This document shows positions 1 to 7,312 of a stretch of 13,493 nucleotides of DNA, piece after piece. The notes beneath the pieces are model-generated. The model did no database searches, had not been told where the DNA came from, and saw nothing but the letters and a program-made list of their open reading frames with translations. Within the stretch, counting starts at the first letter, position 1, and the number at the start of each line of letters is the position of its first letter. Source of the DNA: an uncultured Bariatricus sp. (GTDB lineage: Bacteria; Bacillota; Clostridia; Lachnospirales; Lachnospiraceae); contig CAKRFP010000048.1 in NCBI GenBank assembly GCA_934320645.1, positions 1 to 13,493 of the forward strand, in the 5' to 3' direction. The position numbers and the translations under genes are program-made.

Positions 1-12
1 GAAAAATCACAT

Positions 13-67
13 TTAACAAAAACTTTACACGTCCAGGATTTCAGATTTTACAACCGTTTTATATGAT
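13..67 (+). promoter_or_regulatory. Pho-box-like promoter of the pst operon
   Basis: TTAACA (13-18) and TTTACA (24-29) lie 11 bp apart, and another TTTACA (47-52) lies two helical turns further on. This matches the spaced TT(A/T/C)ACA direct repeats known for PhoP sites in Firmicutes. A good -10 (TATGAT, 62-67) follows, with only a poor -35 at the 17-bp spacing (TTTCAG, 39-44), as expected of an activator-dependent promoter. The repeats overlap the -35 area. Transcription would start near 74, giving a purine-rich leader of about 50 nt that ends in the ribosome site CGGAGGA (107-113). Regulation by the PhoB/PhoR pair encoded in the same operon is inferred. Confidence 0.55.
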
Positions 68-123
68 AGAGACCGTGAAGAAAAGAAAAAACAAAAACAC
101 ATAAAACGGAGGATTTTAGTATT

Positions 124-1050
124 ATGAAATTCAGAAAATTAATGGCAGTAACACTTGTAGCAGCAATGGCAGCAACAATGGCAGTTGGATGCGGCGGATC
201 ATCATCTGATAAGAGCGCAGACAGCAGTGCAGATAGCAGCACAGACAGCGGAAGTGATTTCGATACATCAAACGACATTACAATCGTATCCCGTGAAGAT
301 GGATCCGGTACAAGAGGAGCTTTCATCGAACTGTTCGGAATCGAAGAAAAACAGGATGATGGAACAAAGGTTGATATGACAACAACAGATGCACAGATCA
401 CAAACAATACATCTGTAATGCTTACAACAGTAGCAGGTGATGAATATGCAATCGGTTATGTTTCCCTTGGCTCTTTAAATGACAGCGTAAAAGCATTAAA
501 AATCGACGGAGCAGAAGCAACAGCAGACAACATTGAAAACGGATCTTACAAAGTATCAAGACCATTCAACATTGCAATCAAGAAAGATCTTGACAACGAA
601 GTAGCAAAAGATTTCATGGCATACATCATGAGCACAGAAGGACAGAAAGTGGTTGCTGATGAAAAATATATTCCGGTATCTGATGTAGAAGATTATGCAG
701 GATCAAAACCATCTGGTAAATGTGTAGTTGGTGGATCTTCTTCTGTATCACCACTGATGGAAAAACTGATCGAAGCTTACAAAGCGGTAAACCCGAATGC
801 AGAAATCGAACTTCAGACATCAGATTCTACAACAGGTATGACATCTACAATCGAAGGAAGCTATGACATCGGTATGGCATCAAGAGAACTGAAAGATGAC
901 GAAGCAGCAGAACTTGAAGCAACTGTTATCGCAACAGATGGTATCGCAGTTATCGTAAACAAAGCAAACCCGGCAGATGAACTTTCAGCAGATCAGGTGA
1001 AATCCATCTACGTTGGAGATGTTACTACATGGGATGAAGTTTCCAAATAA
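124..1050 (+). CDS. pstS: PstS phosphate-binding lipoprotein, circularly permuted domain order
   Basis: Extracellular phosphate receptor of the Pst ABC importer, 308 aa, anchored to the membrane by lipid. A lipoprotein signal peptide (residues 1-22) ends in the lipobox AVGC with Cys23, followed by a Ser/Asp-rich tether (24-48). The phosphate-binding motif SREDGSGTR (56-64) and the block GYVSLGSLND...SRPFN (111-149) come first. The block GGSSSVSPL (203-211), DIGMASREL (248-256) and GDVTTWDEVSK (298-308) comes last. In E. coli PstS and most relatives the order is reversed: the GATFP-type loop is N-terminal and RxDGSGT lies in the middle. All parts appear present once, so this looks like a circular permutation, not a truncation. 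The RBS CGGAGGA lies 10 nt before the ATG. It is the first gene of the operon, 20 nt before pstC. The family assignment is secure; permutation is inferred from motif order. Confidence 0.93.
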   Translation: MKFRKLMAVTLVAAMAATMAVGCGGSSSDKSADSSADSSTDSGSDFDTSNDITIVSREDGSGTRGAFIELFGIEEKQDDGTKVDMTTTDAQITNNTSVMLTTVAGDEYAIGYVSLGSLNDSVKALKIDGAEATADNIENGSYKVSRPFNIAIKKDLDNEVAKDFMAYIMSTEGQKVVADEKYIPVSDVEDYAGSKPSGKCVVGGSSSVSPLMEKLIEAYKAVNPNAEIELQTSDSTTGMTSTIEGSYDIGMASRELKDDEAAELEATVIATDGIAVIVNKANPADELSADQVKSIYVGDVTTWDEVSK

Positions 1051-1070
1051 ATCAAAGAGGAAATTAAAGA

Positions 1071-1964
1071 ATGAAATCAAAAGCATGGACTGAAAAAGTC
1101 ATGCAGGGAGTGTTCTTCATTGCCGCCTGTGCTTCGGTACTGGCGGTAGCTCTCATTTGCATCTTCTTATTTGCAAATGGAATCCCTGCAATCAGACAAA
1201 TAGGATTTGTAAAATTTATAACCGGTGATATCTGGCGGCCTGGAAATGAACTCTTCGGTATCTTCCCGATGATCATTGGAAGTATCTATGTGACGGCAGG
1301 GGCGATCATATTCGGAGTTCCGATCGGAATCCTGACCTCGGTATTCATGGCAATGTATTGTCCGAAGAAAATCTATAAGCCGTTAAAAGCAGCAACAGAG
1401 TTGCTGGCAGGTATTCCTTCGGTTGTATATGGCTTCTTCGGTATGGTGATCGTAGTTCCGATCATCCGGGACTTCGGAAGAACTTTAAAGATGATGGGAC
1501 TGGTTGAAAAATCCGGCGATGGAAAAGGAATCCTGACTACATCGATCGTACTTGGAATGATGATTCTTCCGACAATCATCGGAACGACAGAAAGTGCAAT
1601 GCGTGCAGTGCCGCCACAGTACTATGAAGGTTCGCTGGCACTTGGGGCAACACAGGAAAGAAGTATTTTCAAAGTTGTAATCCCGGCAGCAAAGTCTGGC
1701 GTGATCACAGGGGTTGTCCTTGGAATCGGACGTGCGATCGGTGAAACGATGGCGGTAATCATGATCGCAGGAAACCAGCCACGACTGGTAAATAATATTT
1801 TACTCGGTGTCCGCACCCTGACCGGTAACATCGTAATCGAGATGGGATACGCGACCGGACTTCACAGGGAAGCGCTGATTGCAACAGGAGTCGTACTTTT
1901 TGTATTTATCCTGATCATCAATTTTAGTGTTGCGCTGCTTAAGAGGAGGGGTGAACATGAGTAA
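1071..1964 (+). CDS. pstC: Phosphate ABC transporter permease PstC
   Basis: One of the two membrane subunits of the Pst channel, 297 aa, a normal length. About six hydrophobic segments are visible: roughly 13-36, 62-92, 112-132, 156-172, 210-232 and 268-290. The cytoplasmic coupling loop that docks on PstB is EGSLALGATQERSIFKVVIPAAKSG (186-210 region), the EAA-type motif of binding-protein-dependent permeases. The family signature LLAGIPSVVYGFFG (111-124) and GRAIGETMAV (220-229) are typical of PstC/PstA. An AGAGGA-type RBS precedes the ATG. The last 8 nt overlap the start of pstA, pointing to coupled translation and a fixed 1:1 partnership. Confidence 0.95.
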   Translation: MKSKAWTEKVMQGVFFIAACASVLAVALICIFLFANGIPAIRQIGFVKFITGDIWRPGNELFGIFPMIIGSIYVTAGAIIFGVPIGILTSVFMAMYCPKKIYKPLKAATELLAGIPSVVYGFFGMVIVVPIIRDFGRTLKMMGLVEKSGDGKGILTTSIVLGMMILPTIIGTTESAMRAVPPQYYEGSLALGATQERSIFKVVIPAAKSGVITGVVLGIGRAIGETMAVIMIAGNQPRLVNNILLGVRTLTGNIVIEMGYATGLHREALIATGVVLFVFILIINFSVALLKRRGEHE

Positions 1965-2844
1965 TCAGACGAAAAAACCTGTCGGAGTCAATCGGGAAAA
2001 TTTTGCAGATAAGGTAAAGAGCTATTTAAGACATCCGGGATCCATGATTTTGATGCTTCTGGTAATGCTTGCAGCATTTATCACATTTGCACTGCTTTTG
2101 TTCCTGATCTTTTATATTCTGGTAAATGGAATTCCGTATATCAAGCCGTCTTTGTTCTCGTTGCATTATACATCAGAGAATGCATCCGTTATACCGGCGC
2201 TGATCAATACGGTCGTTATGACACTGCTTTCTCTTCTGATTGCAGTACCGTTTGGAATTTTTTCAGCGATCTTCCTTGTAGAATATGCAGGAAAAGGAAA
2301 TAAATTTATTGAAGTGATCCGTCTTACTACGGAGACACTTTCCGGTATTCCGTCAATCGTATATGGACTGTTCGGTATGCTGTTCTTTGTAAATACACTG
2401 AAATGGGGATTTTCCATCCTGGCAGGTGCATTTACCTTATCGATCATGATTCTTCCGCTGATCATGCGCCAGACAGAAGAAGCACTTAAAGCGGTTCCGG
2501 ATTCTTACAGAGAAGGAAGCTTTGGACTTGGAGCAGGAAAGCTCCGTACGGTATTCCGTATTGTACTTCCATCAGCAGTGCCTGGAATCCTGGCAGGTGT
2601 GATCCTTGCCATCGGACGTATCGTAGGAGAGACGGCAGCACTGATTTACACAGCAGGAACGGTTGCACAGGTGCCAAAGAATGTACTTGGTTCCGGCCGT
2701 ACACTGGCGATCCATATGTATATGCTGTCCAGTGAAGGACTGTATATGGATCAGGCGTATGCGACAGCAGTTATTTTGCTTGTACTGGTTGTTGCAATCA
2801 ACACCCTTTCCGGCGTGGTTGCGAAGAAACTGACGAAAGCATAG
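1957..2844 (+). CDS. pstA: Phosphate ABC transporter permease PstA
   Basis: Second membrane subunit of the Pst channel, 295 aa from the ATG chosen here. That ATG sits 6 nt after a strong AGGAGGG (1944-1950). An in-frame GTG at 1927 would add 10 residues but lacks such a site, so it is not used. Hydrophobic segments lie near 30-57, 79-110, 129-147, 155-172, 207-234 and 268-288. SGIPSIVYGLFGM (129-141) and the coupling loop EGSFGLGAGKLRTVFRIVLPSA (186-207 region) parallel the same blocks in PstC, as expected for two homologous permeases. GRIVGETAAL (220-229) is the matching helix near the substrate path. The short gap to pstB carries its RBS. Confidence 0.95.
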   Translation: MSNQTKKPVGVNRENFADKVKSYLRHPGSMILMLLVMLAAFITFALLLFLIFYILVNGIPYIKPSLFSLHYTSENASVIPALINTVVMTLLSLLIAVPFGIFSAIFLVEYAGKGNKFIEVIRLTTETLSGIPSIVYGLFGMLFFVNTLKWGFSILAGAFTLSIMILPLIMRQTEEALKAVPDSYREGSFGLGAGKLRTVFRIVLPSAVPGILAGVILAIGRIVGETAALIYTAGTVAQVPKNVLGSGRTLAIHMYMLSSEGLYMDQAYATAVILLVLVVAINTLSGVVAKKLTKA

Positions 2845-2857
2845 AGAGGAAAAGAAA

Positions 2858-3607
2858 ATGTCAAAGATAAGTGTAAAAAATCTTGATTTATATTATGGCG
2901 ATTTCAAAGCACTGAAAAATATCAATCTTGAAATTGAGCCAAATAAGATCACAGCGTTTATCGGGCCAAGTGGTTGTGGTAAATCCACACTTCTCAAGTC
3001 GATCAACCGCATGAATGACCTGGTAGAAGGATGCCGGATTGACGGAGAAATCCTTCTGGACGGACAGAATATTTTCAAAGGAATGGATGTAAATGTCCTG
3101 AGAAAAAGAGTCGGAATGGTATTCCAGAAACCAAATCCATTCCCGATGAGCATTTATGATAATATTGCTTACGGACCGAGAACGCACGGAATCCGTTCAA
3201 AGGCAAAACTGGATGATATTGTAGAAAAATCACTGCGTAATGCAGCTATCTGGGATGAGTGTAAGGACCGTTTGAAAAAGAGTGCACTTGGTATGTCCGG
3301 TGGTCAGCAGCAGAGACTTTGCATTGCACGTGCACTTGCAGTAGAACCGGAAGTACTTCTGATGGATGAACCGACTTCCGCACTGGATCCGATCTCAACA
3401 TCCAAGATAGAAGACCTTGCGATGGAACTGAAAAAAGATTATACTATCGTTATGGTAACTCATAATATGCAGCAGGCAGTCCGAGTGTCGGACAACACCG
3501 CATTTTTCCTTCTTGGAGAAGTTGTAGAATATAATGATACTGAAAAATTATTCTCGATCCCGTCCGATAAGAGGACAGAAGATTATATTACAGGGAGGTT
3601 TGGTTAA
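2858..3607 (+). CDS. pstB: Phosphate ABC transporter ATP-binding protein PstB
   Basis: Cytoplasmic ATPase that powers phosphate import, 249 aa, standard PstB length. Seen in order: Walker A GPSGCGKST (36-44); the PstB hallmark INRMNDL (49-55); Q-loop VFQKPNPFPMSIYDNIAYGPR (about 88-108); ABC signature MSGGQQQR (146-153, with Met in place of the usual Leu); Walker B LLMDEPTSALDP (167-178); and the switch histidine H202 in MVTHNMQQA. The LSGGQ-to-MSGGQ change is conservative and no catalytic residue is missing. A GAGAGGAAA ribosome site lies before the ATG. The stop codon directly abuts the ATG of phoU, so the two are probably translationally coupled. Confidence 0.97.
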   Translation: MSKISVKNLDLYYGDFKALKNINLEIEPNKITAFIGPSGCGKSTLLKSINRMNDLVEGCRIDGEILLDGQNIFKGMDVNVLRKRVGMVFQKPNPFPMSIYDNIAYGPRTHGIRSKAKLDDIVEKSLRNAAIWDECKDRLKKSALGMSGGQQQRLCIARALAVEPEVLLMDEPTSALDPISTSKIEDLAMELKKDYTIVMVTHNMQQAVRVSDNTAFFLLGEVVEYNDTEKLFSIPSDKRTEDYITGRFG

Positions 3608-4264
3608 ATGCGGAACAGATTTGACAGACAGCTGGAAGAACTTAATGAGATGCTTATTCATATGGGAGAACTTTGCGAGACGGCAATCGAGGAAGCAACA
3701 GGAGCCCTGGAAGGACATGATATTGCCAGAGCAAAGGCTGTCATTACAGCAGACAGCGAGATCGATCAGATGGAAAAAGAAATTGAAAATCTCTGCCTGA
3801 AGCTTTTACTTCAGCAGCAGCCGGTAGCGCGGGATCTGCGAAGGATCTCGGCATCACTTAAGATGATCACGGATATGGAACGTATCGGAGATCAGACTGC
3901 GGATATTGCAGATATTGTGATTGCAACGAAATCAACAGAGGAAAAGAGTCTGAAGGATATTAACCGGATGGCAGAGGCGACAGTAAAGATGGTAAGAGAC
4001 AGTGTATCTGCCTATGTACAGAAAGATCTGGAGCTTGCAAGAAGAGTCATGGCAGCAGATGATGAGGTAGATGATCTTTTTGATCTGGTAAAAGGAGATC
4101 TGGTAAAATTTATTTCCGATCACAAAGGAAATGCCGGAGATGAGGCAATCGACCTGATCATGATCGCAAAATATCTGGAGAGAATCGGAGATCATGCAAC
4201 AAATATTGCAGAGTGGGTTGAATTTTCAATTACAGGTATTCATGCAGGCGGAACTGCAATCTAA
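3608..4264 (+). CDS. phoU: Phosphate signalling/transport regulator PhoU
   Basis: Cytoplasmic helical protein that restrains the PhoR-type kinase when the Pst transporter is working. It has 218 aa and two tandem three-helix bundles. Each repeat carries the metal-cluster motif: ERIGDQTADIADI (91-103) and ERIGDHATNIAEW (191-203), spaced exactly 100 residues apart. The absence of long hydrophobic stretches fits a soluble protein that docks on PstB or on the kinase. Translation starts immediately after the pstB stop codon, using GGGAGG (3593-3598) inside the end of pstB. A 22-nt gap leads to the response regulator. The family is certain; its partner in this organism is inferred from neighbours and known systems. 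Confidence 0.95.
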   Translation: MRNRFDRQLEELNEMLIHMGELCETAIEEATGALEGHDIARAKAVITADSEIDQMEKEIENLCLKLLLQQQPVARDLRRISASLKMITDMERIGDQTADIADIVIATKSTEEKSLKDINRMAEATVKMVRDSVSAYVQKDLELARRVMAADDEVDDLFDLVKGDLVKFISDHKGNAGDEAIDLIMIAKYLERIGDHATNIAEWVEFSITGIHAGGTAI

Positions 4265-4286
4265 AAGAAATTAAAGGAGAACGAGA

Positions 4287-4967
4287 ATGATTTTTTGTGT
4301 GGAGGATGAAGCGAACATCCGGGAATTAGTAGTATATACACTTGAAACTACGGGATTTGAGGCCCGTGGATTTGAAGAAGGCACATCATTCTTTGAAGCT
4401 CTGGCAGAGGAACTGCCAGAGCTGATTTTGCTTGATATCATGCTCCCGGGAGAAGATGGAATGGAGATCCTGAAGAAGCTGAAGACTTCCGGGAGAACCA
4501 AAGATATTCCGGTCATCATGGTTACGGCAAAGGGTGCAGAATATGACAAGGTCATGGGACTGGATGCGGGAGCAGATGATTATGTGACCAAACCATTTGG
4601 AATGATGGAACTGGTATCCAGAATCCGTGCAGTACTCAGACGGACATCGAAAAAAGAAGAGGATGATACCTATGTGCTGGGTGAGATCCGCATGGACCGT
4701 AAAAAGCATGAAGTAACGGTAGCGGGAGAACCGGTAGCATTAACATTGAAAGAATATGAGCTGTTGAGAAAACTTATGGAGAATCAGAATATTGTTCTGA
4801 CAAGAGATAAATTACTGGAAGAAATCTGGGGATATGATTTTGACGGTGAGACCAGAACGGTAGATGTCCATGTAAGAACCCTGCGCCAGAAGCTGGGACA
4901 GGCAGGAGAATATATTGAGACTGTCCGTGGAGTTGGATACCGTATAGGAGAGATCGATGCGAAATAG
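4287..4967 (+). CDS. phoB: PhoB/PhoP-type response regulator (OmpR family)
   Basis: DNA-binding response regulator, 226 aa, presumed activator of the pst promoter. The receiver domain (1-118) has the acidic pocket E6-D7-E8, phosphoacceptor D50 in LILLDIMLP, switch T80 in IMVTAKG and K102 in YVTKPFG, so it should be phosphorylatable. The winged-helix domain (128-222) has the recognition-helix block TRTVDVHVRTLRQKL (189-203) and the closing hairpin VRGVGYRI (213-220). The N-terminus is a few residues shorter than usual (the first strand begins IFCVEDE), but AAGGAGA 6 nt upstream supports this ATG. The 3' end overlaps the kinase gene by 11 nt. Direct location behind phoU identifies it as the phosphate regulator; Firmicute literature calls the orthologue PhoP. 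Confidence 0.9.
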   Translation: MIFCVEDEANIRELVVYTLETTGFEARGFEEGTSFFEALAEELPELILLDIMLPGEDGMEILKKLKTSGRTKDIPVIMVTAKGAEYDKVMGLDAGADDYVTKPFGMMELVSRIRAVLRRTSKKEEDDTYVLGEIRMDRKKHEVTVAGEPVALTLKEYELLRKLMENQNIVLTRDKLLEEIWGYDFDGETRTVDVHVRTLRQKLGQAGEYIETVRGVGYRIGEIDAK

Positions 4968-6273
4968 AATCCAGAAAAGTATGATTTTTGTGGTTACGAT
5001 GTCACTTCTGATCTCATATATTCTGGTTACTCTGGTTATTTACCGGCAGGCGCTGGATATCCGGCGCAGTGAACTGGTTCAGGAGGCAGAATATATCCGG
5101 GCGGCAATAGATATATCCGGAGAAGAATATTTTGGTACCATGGATAAGGTCAGCAAGAACACCCGGGTAACATGGATCAATAAAGACGGAAAAGTACTTT
5201 ATGATACCGGAGATGATCAGGAAACGCTGGCAAACCACAAATCAAGAAAAGAATTCAAAGAGGCATTGGCAAATGGCAGTGGACAGGATATCCGTATGTC
5301 AGACAGCAAAGGACAGGAGATGTACTATTATGCGCTGAAGATGGATGATAGCTCTGTCCTGCGTGTGTCAAAAGGCATGGATACGGTCTGGAATACAGCA
5401 TTCATGATCTTACCGTATATGATTGCAATCGGGGTCATGATGGCATGTGTTGCGTGGTTTATGACAAGGCATCAGGTGAAAAGACTGATTGCACCGATTA
5501 ACAATCTGGATCTGGAAGAACCACTGGAAAATGATGTATATGAAGAGTTACATCCGCTGCTTGAAAGAATTGACAGGCAGAATAAAGAAAAAGCAGCAAT
5601 TGAACAGATGAGGAGAGAATTCTCTGCAAATGTTTCTCATGAGCTGAAGACGCCTCTGACATCAATTTCGGGATATGCAGAAATTATGATGAACGGTCTT
5701 GTAAAAACGGAAGATATGCAGGGATTCAGCGAACGGATCTATAAAGAGGCAAGCAGGATGATCACCCTGGTCGGTGATATTATCAAGCTGTCAAAGCTGG
5801 ATGAGGGCAGTGTGGAGCTTGAAAAAGAGAATGTGGATCTGTATCAGATGACAAGGGAGATCGTGAGCCGTCTGGCGCTTCAGGCAGAAAAACGCAGAAT
5901 ACAGGTTGAAGTGGTAGGAGAACATGTGGAATGTTTTGGAATCCGTCAGATCCTGGATGAGATGATCTACAACATCTGTGAAAATGCCATCAAATACAAT
6001 AAAGAAAATGGAAAAGTAAATATCTGGGTTGGAAATACACTGAACGGGAAAAAGGTCATTGTCCAGGATACCGGGATCGGAATCCCAAAAGAGCATCAGG
6101 ACCGTATTTTTGAGCGCTTTTACCGGGTGGATAAGAGCCATTCCAGAGAGACCGGCGGAACAGGTCTGGGCCTTTCGATTGTAAAGCATGGAGCACTTTT
6201 GCATAATGCAGAAATCCATGTGGAAAGTGAAGAAGGAAAAGGAACAAAAATGGAGCTTATTTTTCATTGTTAA
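4957..6273 (+). CDS. phoR: PhoR-type sensor histidine kinase
   Basis: Membrane histidine kinase, 438 aa, partner of the regulator encoded just upstream. Transmembrane helix 1 lies at about 9-29, an extracytoplasmic sensor region at 30-145, and helix 2 at about 147-169. A short linker/HAMP-like stretch (170-215) leads to the dimerisation domain with H-box FSANVSHELKTPLTS (phosphoacceptor H228). The ATPase domain has N-box NICENAIKYN (339-348), G1 DTGIGIP (371-377), F-box RIFERFYRVDKS (383-394) and G2 GGTGLGLSIVKH (400-411). The extracytoplasmic region resembles the PAS-like fold of PhoR/WalK-type sensors in length, but I cannot identify a ligand site. Start ATG 4957 lies 6 nt after AGGAG within the end of the regulator gene. 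Confidence 0.9.
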   Translation: MRNRIQKSMIFVVTMSLLISYILVTLVIYRQALDIRRSELVQEAEYIRAAIDISGEEYFGTMDKVSKNTRVTWINKDGKVLYDTGDDQETLANHKSRKEFKEALANGSGQDIRMSDSKGQEMYYYALKMDDSSVLRVSKGMDTVWNTAFMILPYMIAIGVMMACVAWFMTRHQVKRLIAPINNLDLEEPLENDVYEELHPLLERIDRQNKEKAAIEQMRREFSANVSHELKTPLTSISGYAEIMMNGLVKTEDMQGFSERIYKEASRMITLVGDIIKLSKLDEGSVELEKENVDLYQMTREIVSRLALQAEKRRIQVEVVGEHVECFGIRQILDEMIYNICENAIKYNKENGKVNIWVGNTLNGKKVIVQDTGIGIPKEHQDRIFERFYRVDKSHSRETGGTGLGLSIVKHGALLHNAEIHVESEEGKGTKMELIFHC

Positions 6274-6280
6274 AAAACTG

Positions 6281-6308
6281 TTTACAAGTGGGAAAATAAA
6301 GGTATAAT
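6281..6308 (+). promoter_or_regulatory. Sigma-A-type promoter directly ahead of a hairpin
   Basis: TTTACA (6281-6286), a 16-bp spacer and a perfect TATAAT (6303-6308) begin 7 nt after the phoR stop codon. The predicted start, about 6315, coincides with the first base of the terminator-type hairpin at 6315-6344. The promoter would therefore yield either a very short RNA or a transcript of the downstream TetR gene that begins with a stem-loop. Confidence 0.5.
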
Positions 6309-6314
6309 GTATAG

Positions 6315-6344
6315 AAAAAAGCTATGAGATATTATAGCTTTTTT
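6315..6344 (+). terminator. Rho-independent terminator after phoR (AT-rich, possibly bidirectional)
   Basis: An 11-bp stem (6315-6325 with 6334-6344) surrounds an 8-nt loop, with an A6 run on one side and a T6 run on the other. It is followed by further T-rich sequence. It marks the end of the pst-phoU-phoBR transcript. The symmetrical A/T flanks mean that it could also act on the minus strand. Confidence 0.65.
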
Positions 6345-6477
6345 CTATTTTATATCAAAAACAGAATCATGTATAATAAAAAGTAATATGACTAAAATTA
6401 AAAAATGGTTGAATTCGGTACGGAAGAGTGCCGGATACAATCTGTGTAGAGATTCACATGGAAAATGAGAGGCAACT

Positions 6478-7182
6478 ATGGAAGAACAGAAGCAGAGTAT
6501 GAACAGCAATTATTTTAAAGGATTATCCAGAAGAGATTATATCCAGAAAGCACATGAGATCATTCAGCAAGAAGGGATTCAGGCAGTATCTATCCGCAGG
6601 ATTGCTAAGGAGATGGGGTGCTCATCAGCAAGTCTGTACAGGTACTTTGATAATGTGTCTGAACTTTTATACTATGCAGAACTCAGAATTTTAACCGGTT
6701 ACATTGACAGGCTGAATGAGGCTGAAAAATCCTGGAAGAATATGTGGCAGGTATATGTAGGGGTGTGGGATTGTTATGCAACGGAGGCATTTCATAATCC
6801 GGAAGCATATAATCTGTTATTTTTTGAGTATAACAATGTAAAGCTCAAAGAAGCAATGCGGGAATATTATGAAATGTTTCCGGAAGATATTGTAAATGTT
6901 AACCGCTTTTTCTACAATATGCTTCAGACACCAAGCTTTCTGGCACGTGATTTTGAGATGTGCAAGCGGTGTATCAATGTTGGTGGTATTACATATGACA
7001 ATGCAGTAAAATTAAACCGGATGGTGTGCATGCTCTTTGAAGGCTATTTCAAAGATGTATATGAAAACGGGATAGAGGAAGAGCAGATTCCGGAACGTGT
7101 AAAACTGATGGTGGATGATGTGGATACGATCGTTATGGCTCTTGCCAACAATCTGAAAGGCTATAAAGGATACCGTAAATAG
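6478..7182 (+). CDS. TetR/AcrR-family transcriptional regulator
   Basis: Probable ligand-responsive repressor, 234 aa. The N-terminal DNA-binding domain spans about 18-65: SRRDYIQKAHEIIQQEG forms the first helix, and the helix-turn-helix is VSIRRIAKEMGCSSASLYRYF (about 37-57), the classical TetR signature with its LYRYF ending. Residues 66-234 are helical and unlike any ligand domain I can name, so the effector is unknown. ATG 6478 follows GAGAGG (6467-6472) by 5 nt. The gene stands alone between a terminator-type hairpin and the pta promoter. About 130 nt before the 5' end, a possible weak promoter with TATAAT at 6372-6377 has only TTTATA as -35. The target could be itself or pta, but no operator is proven. 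Confidence 0.85.
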   Translation: MEEQKQSMNSNYFKGLSRRDYIQKAHEIIQQEGIQAVSIRRIAKEMGCSSASLYRYFDNVSELLYYAELRILTGYIDRLNEAEKSWKNMWQVYVGVWDCYATEAFHNPEAYNLLFFEYNNVKLKEAMREYYEMFPEDIVNVNRFFYNMLQTPSFLARDFEMCKRCINVGGITYDNAVKLNRMVCMLFEGYFKDVYENGIEEEQIPERVKLMVDDVDTIVMALANNLKGYKGYRK

Positions 7183-7185
7183 GGG

Positions 7186-7201
7186 AAAAACGCCGGTTTT
7201 T
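7186..7201 (+). terminator. Possible weak terminator after the TetR gene
   Basis: A 6-bp stem AAAAAC/GTTTTT (7186-7191 with 7196-7201) with loop GCCG lies 3 nt after the stop codon, followed by GGTTATTTTT. Only one G-C pair closes the stem, so it is weak. Termination here is plausible but unproven. Confidence 0.3.
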
Positions 7202-7242
7202 GGTTATTTTTAAATACAATCCTTGTTAAAAATTTAATTAGA

Positions 7243-7270
7243 TTGCAATCCAAAAAAAACGTGGTAAAGT
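7243..7270 (+). promoter_or_regulatory. Candidate pta promoter with palindrome over the -35
   Basis: TTGCAA (7243-7248), a 16-bp spacer and TAAAGT (7265-7270) preceded by TGG form an extended -10 type promoter about 40 nt before the pta start. The -35 lies inside a perfect 10-bp palindrome, GATTGCAATC (7241-7250), a position where a dimeric repressor could act. The upstream TetR regulator is a candidate, by proximity only. Confidence 0.4.
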
Positions 7271-7312
7271 ATATGTGAAAGTATCGAACACACGAAATAA
7301 GGAGGCAATATA

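Noticed and set aside
1927..1956. GTG start for PstA 10 codons upstream.
   Set aside because: It lies deeper inside pstC and has no good ribosome site; AGGAGGG serves the ATG at 1957.
6388..6468. A 26-codon open frame (ATG to TGA) ahead of the TetR gene, Lys-rich, starting MTKIKKWLNSV.
   Set aside because: No ribosome binding site precedes its ATG (the upstream bases are AATAAAAAGTAAT), and nothing supports translation. A leader peptide is possible but not shown.
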